Below, in pieces: positions 1 to 6,435 of a stretch of 11,549 nt of DNA; the first letter of the stretch is position 1, and each line of letters begins with the position of its first letter. Made by a program: the position numbers and the translations under genes. This DNA comes from DAOMNN01 sp964404505. Lineage in GTDB: Bacteria; Pseudomonadota; Gammaproteobacteria; Burkholderiales; Rhodocyclaceae. Under the pieces are notes generated by a model, which saw only the letters and a program-made list of their open reading frames with translations, was not told the DNA's origin and ran no database searches. The stretch spans positions 1 to 11,549 of the forward strand of contig CAYOKH010000056.1 in assembly GCA_964404505.1 (NCBI GenBank), written 5' to 3'.

Positions 1-423
1 GGCGACGCCGAGCAGGCCCAGTCCGACCACCAGCAGGCCGGTGATGGCGCCGCCGCGGAAGGCTACCTGCATCGCCGCATCCAGTCCGTTCTTGGCGGCC
101 TCTGCGGTACGCACGTTGGCGCGCACCGAGATGTTCATCCCGATGTAGCCGGCAAGGGCGGAGAATACTGCGCCGATCGCAAATCCGATCGCGCTTGCCA
201 TCCCGATGAAGATGGCCACGAGCACGAAGAGCACCGCGCCCACGATCCCGATCGTGACGTACTGTCGATTGAGGTAGGCGGATGCGCCTTCCTGAATTGC
301 CTGCGCGATTTCGCGCATGCGCTCGTTGCCGTCGGGCTTGGCCAGGATCCATTTCACTGAATAGCCGCCGTACAGCAGCGCCGCCACGGCGCAGAGCAAC
401 GCAAATAGCAAACCACCTACCAT
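1..423 (-). CDS. hppA: Membrane-bound proton-pumping pyrophosphatase, N-terminal part (partial)
   Basis: The reverse strand is open from an ATG at 423 to the window edge, giving the first 141 residues of a family that is usually about 670-700 residues long. The enzyme hydrolyses pyrophosphate and pumps protons (some members pump sodium) across the inner membrane. Visible hallmarks are a first membrane helix at residues 3-21, the stretch EGASAYLNRQY (45-55), a long hydrophobic segment (56-95), NISVRANVRTAEAA (97-110) and FRGGAITGLLVVG (122-134), all typical of H+-PPases. The start is supported by a GGAGG (plus-strand CCTCC at 432-436) 8 bases upstream. The catalytic loops and the residue that separates K+-dependent from K+-independent enzymes lie outside the window, so ion specificity cannot be judged. 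The gene is divergent from the CRP-like regulator. The family call is firm. Confidence 0.93.
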   Translation of the reverse strand, partial: MVGGLLFALLCAVAALLYGGYSVKWILAKPDGNERMREIAQAIQEGASAYLNRQYVTIGIVGAVLFVLVAIFIGMASAIGFAIGAVFSALAGYIGMNISVRANVRTAEAAKNGLDAAMQVAFRGGAITGLLVVGLGLLGVA

Positions 424-842
424 GCTCGCTTCCTCCATTATTGTTTCATCGGCACGCCCGACTCCCTCATCACCCAGTACCCCACCGGATCTTTCGGCGT
501 TCGGCGCAGGCGTCCGGAGCGGTCCGCTGCCGAGATCCAAGCATCTCGGGCCCGCGGCCACTGCCGTTTCAAGGGGTTGCGCTCGATACAAGAGGATGCC
601 GCGCCGCTGAATGGAGTCTCCCTTGCCGACTCCCCAAGATCGCCGCGAACGACGACATTCCCCTCATCCCGCAAGATCCGCCCGGAAGGATACCCTTTAG
701 CGGGTGAAGCGTGTGCACGAAATCGCCTTGCAATGCCCGCTGCAGCTATAGTGTTCTATACTTCGTGACGAATGCCACTGACAATGCCGTGCCAATCTGA
801 GCCGACCCTGCTTGCGGGCCGTGACATGACTCCGGAGACATC
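424..842. other. Divergent intergenic region, no gene seen
   Basis: These 419 bases separate hppA (minus) from the CRP-like regulator (plus). Short open frames occur on both strands, but none has a recognisable product or a convincing ribosome binding site. The right end must carry the regulator's promoter and the left end that of hppA. I found only a weak -10 candidate for the former and nothing convincing for the latter. Confidence 0.6.
757..762 (+). promoter_or_regulatory. Possible -10 box of the CRP-like regulator
   Basis: TATACT is a good match to the sigma-70 -10 hexamer, 80 bases before the ATG. No good -35 lies 16-18 bases upstream; a TTGCAA at 728-733 is 23 bases away, which is too far. 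Directly downstream, CGTGA-N6-CCACT (764-779) matches the E. coli CRP consensus halves (TGTGA/TCACA) at 7 of 10 positions and would overlap the start point, so autorepression is conceivable. This is inference only. Confidence 0.25.
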
Positions 843-1514
843 ATGACGCAATCCTCTACCGTATCCACGACCGCATTGAGGACCTTCCCGCTGTTCCACG
901 GGCTGCCTGACAGCACCCTGGAAGAAGTCGCGCGTTCGGCGATGATGCGGCGGTTCCCGCGTGGACAGGCGGTCGTGCATGCGGGCGACCGCACCGACTA
1001 TGTCTATTTCGTGCTCACCGGCAGCCTGAAGGTGGTTGTCAGCGACGAGGACGGGCGCGAGGTGATTCTGAGCATTCTGGGACAGGGCGAACTGTTCGGC
1101 GAGATGGGTATCTTTGGCGAGCATCCCCGTTCGGCTTCGGTCGTGTCGGTGGTTCCCTCGGATCTCGTGATGCTGGCAAAGAGCGATTTCCGCCACTTGA
1201 TGCACGATAACTTCGAAGTGGCCTGGCGCATGATGTGCAATCTTGCGGATCGCCTGCGCAATGCCGATCGCACGATCGAGAGCCTCGCGCTGATGGACGT
1301 CTATGGTCGGGTCGCACGCCTGCTGCTTGAAATGTCCGAGGAGGTGAATGGCGAGACCCTGGTCGTGAGCAAGATCACGAAGCAGGACATCGCCAAGATG
1401 ATCGGCGCCTCGCGCGAGATGGTCAGCCGGGTCATGAAGGACCTGAGCAACCAGGGTCTGATCGAGGACAGCGATCACGGCATCATCCTGCGCGATCGCC
1501 TGCACGAAGTCTGA
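843..1514 (+). CDS. CRP/FNR-family transcriptional regulator
   Basis: The 223-residue product has the CRP layout. A cyclic-nucleotide-binding beta-roll spans about residues 14-120, with GELFGEMG at 82-89 and the phosphate-loop-like RSAS at 96-99. A long dimerisation helix follows at about 124-150, then a winged helix-turn-helix at about 178-215. The recognition helix SREMVSRVMKDL (190-201) keeps the R-E-x-x-x-R arrangement that E. coli CRP uses to read DNA. There is no N-terminal cysteine cluster of the FNR iron-sulfur type; the only cysteine is C132. A cyclic nucleotide ligand is therefore plausible but not shown. A GGAG at 834-837 lies 5 bases before the ATG. It stands directly upstream of ftsK, where E. 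coli has lrp, and is divergent from hppA. The family is clear; regulon and ligand are unknown, so no gene symbol is given. Confidence 0.9.
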   Translation: MTQSSTVSTTALRTFPLFHGLPDSTLEEVARSAMMRRFPRGQAVVHAGDRTDYVYFVLTGSLKVVVSDEDGREVILSILGQGELFGEMGIFGEHPRSASVVSVVPSDLVMLAKSDFRHLMHDNFEVAWRMMCNLADRLRNADRTIESLALMDVYGRVARLLLEMSEEVNGETLVVSKITKQDIAKMIGASREMVSRVMKDLSNQGLIEDSDHGIILRDRLHEV

Positions 1515-1519
1515 GCGCC

Positions 1520-1562
1520 TTGCAGACTGTTGCAACAGGGTGGCAGGGCGATCGAATATAAT
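1520..1562 (+). promoter_or_regulatory. Probable ftsK promoter with an upstream dyad
   Basis: A perfect -10 hexamer TATAAT sits at 1557-1562, 25 bases before the ftsK ATG, in otherwise GC-rich DNA. No good -35 occurs at 16-18 bases; TTGCAA at 1530-1535 is 21 bases away. A perfect inverted repeat TTGCA-N6-TGCAA (1520-1535) is centred at 1527.5. If transcription starts near 1569, that is about -41.5, the position of an activator site of the class II type. The -10 is seen directly; the activator role is inference. Confidence 0.45.
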
Positions 1563-1587
1563 CGTCGATCATTGACTTTCCAGGGCC

Positions 1588-3888
1588 ATGCCCTTTTCGA
1601 TTTTGCCCCGCACCAGCTCCCGTTCCCAGCCTTTGCCGGAAAAGATATCGCTTCTGCTGCAGGAGGCGCGCTGGCTGATCCTCGGCGTCATGTCGCTCTA
1701 CGTCGGTCTCATCCTGCTCGGATACAACCAGTCCGATCCTGGGTGGTCGCACGCGGCAGAAGTCGCCAGGGTGTCCAATCCCGGCGGACGATTCGGCGCG
1801 TGGCTGGCCGATCTGCTCTATTACCTGTTCGGGGTCTCGGCCTGGTGGTGGGTCATCTTTCTTGGCTACGGCCTGGTCTGGGGATTTCGTCGCCTTCGGC
1901 ACGAATTGCGCGCGGACAAGCGTTCATTCTTCATCATTCTTGCCGGTTTCGTCGTCGTCCTGCTCTCGAGCAGCGCGCTGGAGGCACTGCGCTTTCACTC
2001 CCACGGAGCAAGCGTGCCCCTTGCCCCCGGCGGCCTGATTGGCGTCGAGCTGGGTCTGCTGGTGCAGCGCTATCTCGGGTTCACGGGGGGTACGCTGCTC
2101 CTCATCGCCTTGCTGGCATCCGGGCTCAGCCTGTTTTCGGGGATCTCGTGGCTGTCCGTGGTGGAGCGGATCGGCAGCGCGCTCGAGCGCCTGTGGTATG
2201 CCACTCTCGATGCCTGGTACAAGTGGCAGGATCGCAGGGCCGGCAGACAGCTAGCGCTGAAGCGGGAGGCCGTGGTCGAAACCAAGCGGCGCATAAGCGA
2301 AACAGTACCGGCCCGCCCGCTCCGGATCGAACCGGCGGTGGCGAACGTGCCGAAGTCGGAGCGGGTCGAGAAGGAGCGCCAGCAGATCCTGTTCGCCGAC
2401 ATGGGCGAAGGCGCGCTGCCGCCGCTGGCCCTGCTGGATCAGCCGTCCGGTGAAATCGAACCGCCCTCGGCAGATTCGCTCGAGTTCACTTCGCGCCTCA
2501 TCGAGACCCGCCTCGGCGACTTCGGTGTCGAGGTCAAGGTGGTCGCGGCCTACCCCGGTCCGGTGGTGACCCGCTACGAGATCGAACCGGCGACCGGCGT
2601 CAAGGGTAGCCAGGTGGTCAATCTGGCCAAGGATCTGGCAAGGGCACTGTCGCTGGTCTCGATCCGGGTGGTGGAGACCGTGCCGGGCAAATCGTGCATG
2701 GCGCTGGAGTTGCCGAATCCCAGACGTCAGGTCGTCAGACTTTCGGAGATACTTGGTTCCAGGGCCTACCACAACATGCACTCGGCGCTGACCGTTGCAC
2801 TGGGCAAGGACATCGGCGGGCAACCCGTCGTTGCCGATCTCGCGAGGATGCCCCACCTGCTGGTTGCCGGCACCACCGGTTCGGGCAAGTCGGTGGGGAT
2901 CAATGCGATGATCCTGTCGCTGCTGTACAAATCCGAACCGTCCAAGGTGAGACTGATCATGGTCGACCCGAAGATGCTCGAGCTTTCGATCTACGAGGGT
3001 ATTCCGCACCTGCTGGCCCCCGTCGTCACCGACATGAAGAATGCGGCAAATGCGCTCAACTGGTGCGTCACCGAGATGGACAAGCGGTACAGGGTGATGG
3101 CGACGGTCGGGGTGCGCAATCTGGCAGGATTCAACAAGGCGGTGACCGAGGCCGAGAAGGCCGGGTCGCCGCTGACCAATCCGTTTGCGATCAACCCGGA
3201 CAATCCCGAACCGCTGGCGACGCTGCCGCACATCGTCGTGATCGTCGACGAGCTGGCGGACATGATGATGGTGGTGGGGAAGAAGGTCGAGGAATTGATC
3301 GCGCGTCTTGCGCAGAAGGCCAGGGCGGCCGGGATCCACCTGATTCTCGCCACGCAACGTCCCTCGGTCGACGTCATCACCGGTCTGATCAAGGCCAATG
3401 TGCCGACCCGGATCGCGTTCCAGGTTTCGTCCAAGATCGATTCGCGCACGATTCTCGACCAGATGGGTGCGGAAGCCCTCCTGGGCATGGGCGACATGCT
3501 CTATCTTGCGCCGGGAACGGGATTGCCGGTGAGGGTCCATGGCGCATTCGTCGCCGACGACGAGGTGCACAAGGTCGTCGAACACCTCAAGCGGATGGGA
3601 CCGCCGGACTACGTGGAGGGCATCCTCGACGCAGGTCCGGACGAGACGGATGTGCTTGCCGGAGTCGCGGATGCCGGCGATGCGGAAGCCGATCCGATGT
3701 ATGACCAGGCAGTGGAGGTCGTGCTGAAGACCCGGCGTCCGTCGATTTCGCTGGTTCAGCGCCACCTGCGGATCGGATACAACCGCGCTGCACGGCTCAT
3801 CGAGCAGATGGAGCGTGCGGGGCTGGTGTCGGCGATGGGGTCGAACGGCAATCGCGAGGTCATCGTGCCCGCGAGGGAGGGGGAGTGA
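1588..3888 (+). CDS. ftsK: DNA translocase FtsK
   Basis: FtsK is the hexameric, septum-located motor that pumps chromosome ends apart at division and activates XerCD recombination at dif. The 766-residue product has an N-terminal membrane part with helices near residues 26-46, 77-101, 113-133 and 165-190. A short charged linker (about 195-270) is far shorter than the roughly 600-residue linker of E. coli FtsK. The alpha/beta motor follows, with Walker A GTTGSGKS at 428-435 and Walker B VIVDELAD at 551-558. The C-terminal winged-helix gamma domain (about 704-760) reads polar chromosome motifs in this family. Short-linker forms of about 770 residues are common in betaproteobacteria. The ATG has only AGGG two bases upstream, so initiation looks weak. 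The stop overlaps the GTG of lolA by four bases. No key residue is missing. Confidence 0.97.
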   Translation: MPFSILPRTSSRSQPLPEKISLLLQEARWLILGVMSLYVGLILLGYNQSDPGWSHAAEVARVSNPGGRFGAWLADLLYYLFGVSAWWWVIFLGYGLVWGFRRLRHELRADKRSFFIILAGFVVVLLSSSALEALRFHSHGASVPLAPGGLIGVELGLLVQRYLGFTGGTLLLIALLASGLSLFSGISWLSVVERIGSALERLWYATLDAWYKWQDRRAGRQLALKREAVVETKRRISETVPARPLRIEPAVANVPKSERVEKERQQILFADMGEGALPPLALLDQPSGEIEPPSADSLEFTSRLIETRLGDFGVEVKVVAAYPGPVVTRYEIEPATGVKGSQVVNLAKDLARALSLVSIRVVETVPGKSCMALELPNPRRQVVRLSEILGSRAYHNMHSALTVALGKDIGGQPVVADLARMPHLLVAGTTGSGKSVGINAMILSLLYKSEPSKVRLIMVDPKMLELSIYEGIPHLLAPVVTDMKNAANALNWCVTEMDKRYRVMATVGVRNLAGFNKAVTEAEKAGSPLTNPFAINPDNPEPLATLPHIVVIVDELADMMMVVGKKVEELIARLAQKARAAGIHLILATQRPSVDVITGLIKANVPTRIAFQVSSKIDSRTILDQMGAEALLGMGDMLYLAPGTGLPVRVHGAFVADDEVHKVVEHLKRMGPPDYVEGILDAGPDETDVLAGVADAGDAEADPMYDQAVEVVLKTRRPSISLVQRHLRIGYNRAARLIEQMERAGLVSAMGSNGNREVIVPAREGE

Positions 3889-4532
3889 ACCTGTCCGTGT
3901 TCCGCTCGGGCGTGAAGGCAAGGTTGTTGATCGCGGCTGTCACCCTGCTTGTGTCGGGCGTTGCCTCGGCGACAGGGGAAGGAATCGCCCAGCTTCGGCA
4001 GTTCGTCGAGAGCGCCGGGGCGGTGCACGGGAGCTTCGAGCAGGTCGTTACCGCCAGTTCCGCGCGTCGGCCGCAGCAAGCCAGCGGCAGCTTTGCGTTC
4101 ATGCGGCCGGGAAAGTTCCGCTGGGTTTACGAGACACCTTATGCGCAGGTCCTCGTGAGCGACGGGGAGCGGCTGTGGTCCTGGGATCCGGACCTGAATC
4201 AGGTGACGGTCAAGGTGCTCGGTGACGCACTCGGCAGCACGCCGGCAGGGATTCTCGCGGGTCATGGTGCGATCGATCGCGATTTCGAGCTTTCCGAGGC
4301 AGGCTCATCGGATGGGCTGGACTGGGTGCTCGCGCTGCCACGCCAGACCGACAGCACCTTCGAGGCCATGCGCATCGGACTGTCCGGAAACAGGCTCAGG
4401 CGCATGGAGTTGAGGGATCACTTCGGCCAGACCACGGTCATCGAATTTACCCTCCTGAGCGCGGATGTACGCCCCGATCCAGCCCTGTTCACGTTTTCGC
4501 CGCCACCCGGTGCCGACGTGATCAGCGACTGA
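3885..4532 (+). CDS. lolA: Outer-membrane lipoprotein carrier protein LolA
   Basis: LolA carries lipoproteins from the LolCDE transporter across the periplasm to LolB at the outer membrane. The 215-residue precursor starts with a signal peptide (basic K11/R13, hydrophobic 14-26, likely cut after ASA at residue 29). The mature part shows LolA hallmarks: GSFEQ near 50-54, GSFAFMRPGKFRWVYETPYA (about 68-87), then DGERLWSWDPDLNQVTV. The C-terminal FTLLSADVRPDPALFTFSPP is also typical. The GTG start overlaps the ftsK stop (GTGA, 3885-3888) and follows a purine-rich GAGGGAGGGGGA, pointing to translational coupling. Length fits the family. Confidence 0.95.
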   Translation: MNLSVFRSGVKARLLIAAVTLLVSGVASATGEGIAQLRQFVESAGAVHGSFEQVVTASSARRPQQASGSFAFMRPGKFRWVYETPYAQVLVSDGERLWSWDPDLNQVTVKVLGDALGSTPAGILAGHGAIDRDFELSEAGSSDGLDWVLALPRQTDSTFEAMRIGLSGNRLRRMELRDHFGQTTVIEFTLLSADVRPDPALFTFSPPPGADVISD

Positions 4533-4533
4533 T

Positions 4534-4548
4534 CGGCGCATTCCGCCG
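4534..4548 (+). other. Small hairpin directly before the rarA start
   Basis: The gap between lolA and rarA is almost entirely the inverted repeat CGGCG-CATTC-CGCCG, which abuts the rarA ATG. No Shine-Dalgarno sequence is visible. rarA may thus depend on ribosomes arriving from lolA to open the structure; this is inference. Confidence 0.4.
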
Positions 4549-5937
4549 ATGGCCGATCTGTTTGATTCCGCCGACTCCGGCCCGGTACCGCTGGCCGAAC
4601 GCCTGCGTCCGGCACGTCTTGAAGACGTGGTCGGTCAGCGTCATCTGCTCGGACCGGGCAAGCCGCTGCGTCTTGCCTTCGACTCCGGCAAACTGCATTC
4701 GATGATCCTTTGGGGACCGCCGGGCGTGGGCAAGACCACTCTCGCGCGGCTCACCGCTCGCGCCTTCGACGCTGAGTTCATCGCCCTGTCGGCTGTGTTC
4801 TCGGGAGTGAAGGATATCCGCGAGGCGATCTCGCGGGCGCAGGTGGCCAGGGGCCAGGGACGGCATACGATTCTGTTCGTCGACGAGGTGCATCGCTTCA
4901 ACAAGGCGCAGCAGGATGCATTTCTGCCCTTCGTCGAGCAGGGGCTGGTGACCTTCATCGGCGCCACCACCGAGAATCCTTCGTTCGAGGTCAATTCGGC
5001 ACTGCTCTCACGTGCTGCGGTTTACGTGCTTGAACCTCTCGATATTGAGGCGATGCTCGAACTGTTCGAACGCGCCCGTGCCCTCGCCTGTCCGCAACTC
5101 CGCTTCGAAGAGAACGCGCGCGAGCGCCTGATCGGCTTTGCCGATGGTGATGCACGACGCCTGATGAACCTCGTCGAACAGATCCAAGTCGCGGCTGAGA
5201 CTGCTGCGCTCGCGGTCATCGTGCCCGAGTTCGTCGATGAGGCGCTGGCGAGCAAGCTGCGCCGCTTCGACAAGGGGGGAGAAGCGTTCTATGATCAGAT
5301 CTCGGCACTCCACAAGGCCGTTCGCGGGTCTAGTCCGGATGCGGCGCTGTACTGGCTGTGCCGCATGCTCGACGGCGGTGCGGATGCGTCCTACCTTGGG
5401 CGACGCCTTGTCCGCATGGCATCCGAGGATATCGGGCTGGCCGACCCGCGGGCGCTGGATATAGCGCTCAACGCGTGCGCCGCGTACGAACGGCTGGGGT
5501 CGCCCGAAGGCGAACTTGCACTCGCCCAGGCGACGGTTTTCATGGCCTGCGCGGCGAAGTCGAACGCCGTCTATACGGCTTATAATGCGGCGCGACGCCA
5601 TGTCGCCCAGGACGAATCACGTCCAGTGCCGCTGCATCTGCGCAATGCACCCACCCGTCTCATGAAGGAACTGGGCTACGGCAGGGCGTATCGATATGCG
5701 CATGACGAGCCTGAGGGCTACGCCGCGGGCGAGGGCTACTTGCCCGAAGGCATGGCCGAACCCGGATGGTATCGACCGGTGGCACGTGGAATGGAAGCAC
5801 AGATAGCTGCAAAGCTCGTGCATCTGCGCGAACTCGACGCACAATATCGTGAACTGTCCGGAGGTGGTATGAAGTCCGGGAGCGAGGCGGACGGGACTTC
5901 GCCCGTCATCAGTGACGAAGCGGATGATCGCTCATGA
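4549..5937 (+). CDS. rarA: Replication-associated recombination protein A (RarA/MgsA)
   Basis: RarA is an AAA+ ATPase, related to clamp-loader and RuvB ATPases, that acts at stalled replication forks. The 462-residue product begins like E. coli RarA, with PLAERLRPARLEDVVGQ and HLL near residues 14-34. Walker A GPPGVGKTT lies at 56-64, the Walker B region LFVDEVHRFNKAQQ around 109-122, and the sensor-1 type sequence TFIGATTENPSF near 135-146. The C-terminal part contains the RarA/MgsA tetramerisation region, with DQISALHKAVRGSSPDAALYW and RRLVRMASEDIGLADPRAL. It is about 15 residues longer than E. coli RarA because of a polar, acidic tail. The start matches the family's N-terminus, although no ribosome binding site is visible. 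It is 16 bases behind lolA. The last 29 bases overlap a convergent small gene. Confidence 0.96.
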   Translation: MADLFDSADSGPVPLAERLRPARLEDVVGQRHLLGPGKPLRLAFDSGKLHSMILWGPPGVGKTTLARLTARAFDAEFIALSAVFSGVKDIREAISRAQVARGQGRHTILFVDEVHRFNKAQQDAFLPFVEQGLVTFIGATTENPSFEVNSALLSRAAVYVLEPLDIEAMLELFERARALACPQLRFEENARERLIGFADGDARRLMNLVEQIQVAAETAALAVIVPEFVDEALASKLRRFDKGGEAFYDQISALHKAVRGSSPDAALYWLCRMLDGGADASYLGRRLVRMASEDIGLADPRALDIALNACAAYERLGSPEGELALAQATVFMACAAKSNAVYTAYNAARRHVAQDESRPVPLHLRNAPTRLMKELGYGRAYRYAHDEPEGYAAGEGYLPEGMAEPGWYRPVARGMEAQIAAKLVHLRELDAQYRELSGGGMKSGSEADGTSPVISDEADDRS

Positions 5938-6172
5938 AGCGCGCGCAGACCTCACTGGCCCGCTGCGCCTTTTCGACGTCACCACGCTGGTTGGCGCGTT
6001 CGATCAGTTCCTGCATGTAGCGCGTAAGCATCACCACGCCCTCGGGCGTCTGGACAAGGCCGCACACAAGTTGTGCTGCCGCGACATCGGGGATGTCTTC
6101 ATGCTGGGCAATGAGCTCGATTTCGTCGTCGGTAAGATCGCAATAGTCGAGGCAATCTCTAATGGATAACAT
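5909..6172 (-). CDS. Small acidic hypothetical protein
   Basis: I do not recognise a characterised family, though the sequence resembles uncharacterised betaproteobacterial proteins I have seen. The frame encodes 87 residues, mostly helical and acidic, starting MLSIRDCLDYCDLTDDEIEL. There are cysteines at 7, 11, 37 and 76 and histidines at 24, 83 and 87; a metal-binding role is possible but not shown. No signal peptide or membrane helix is present. The start has a strong GAGGAG (plus-strand 6179-6184) 6 bases upstream, and a candidate promoter lies further up at 6228-6256. Its 3' end runs 29 bases into the 3' end of rarA on the opposite strand. The complementary open frame (5912-6169, plus) lacks a ribosome binding site and a sensible protein, so the minus strand is preferred. 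Confidence 0.75.
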   Translation of the reverse strand: MLSIRDCLDYCDLTDDEIELIAQHEDIPDVAAAQLVCGLVQTPEGVVMLTRYMQELIERANQRGDVEKAQRASEVCARFMSDHPLRH

Positions 6173-6227
6173 TCCATGCTCCTCAATTGATCCTGGCTGG
6201 GTCGCTACCGCCCAGAGCGTATTTTCA

Positions 6228-6256
6228 AGTGTACTCCGGGGCGGAGCGATTGCCAG
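6228..6256 (-). promoter_or_regulatory. Candidate promoter of the small hypothetical gene
   Basis: Read on the minus strand, CTGGCA (plus-strand 6251-6256) and TACACT (6228-6233) are 17 bases apart, each matching the sigma-70 hexamers at 4 of 6 positions. Transcription would start about 50 bases before the ATG at 6172. The position is sensible but the match is only fair. Confidence 0.35.
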
Positions 6257-6306
6257 TGATGTACAGTCATCGCCAACTCGTAAGCGATTGATTTTATTAA
6301 TTTAAT

Positions 6307-6328
6307 GCTGCATCGCGGCAGATGCAGC
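6307..6328. repeat. Perfect 8-bp inverted repeat in the serS leader region
   Basis: GCTGCATC (6307-6314) and GATGCAGC (6321-6328) flank the 6-base loop GCGGCA. In RNA the stem can extend by a G-U and an A-U pair. It lies just downstream of a very AT-rich stretch (about 6287-6306). No T-run follows on either strand, so it is not a standard Rho-independent terminator. Confidence 0.5.
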
Positions 6329-6351
6329 GTGCATTCTGAAATATGAGTAAA

Positions 6352-6390
6352 TTGAACAGGTTGAAGCCGGAACTCAACAGGTTCTATTAG
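6352..6390 (+). promoter_or_regulatory. Candidate serS promoter/operator with paired AACAGGTT repeats
   Basis: AACAGGTT occurs at 6355-6362 and again at 6376-6383, exactly 21 bases (two helical turns) apart. Each contains the dyad AAC-N2-GTT; the first extends to the symmetric TTGAACAGGTTGAA pattern TT-x-AAC-xx-GTT-x-AA. TTGAAG (6361-6366) and TATTAG (6385-6390) could form a weak promoter with an 18-base spacer, with the first repeat touching the -35 and the second lying next to the -10. The repeats are seen; their role as an operator is inference. Confidence 0.35.
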
Positions 6391-6435
6391 AAATGCCTGC
6401 CATCATGCTGATTTCAGAATAGATTCGGACGACCC

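Noticed and set aside
282..707. 141-residue plus-strand frame over the hppA start and the intergenic region
   Set aside because: It is arginine- and proline-rich, begins inside hppA on the other strand, and looks like random GC-rich coding.
756..1535. 259-residue open frame antisense to the CRP-like gene
   Set aside because: Same kind of shadow: histidine- and alanine-rich, no ribosome binding site, no recognisable family.
2251..3921. 556-residue open frame antisense to ftsK
   Set aside because: It is a codon shadow of ftsK in GC-rich DNA, rich in H, R, D and G, with no domain and fully overlapping a certain gene.
5912..6169. Plus-strand frame opposite the small acidic gene
   Set aside because: There is no ribosome binding site, and the protein is less plausible than the minus-strand product with its strong GAGGAG.
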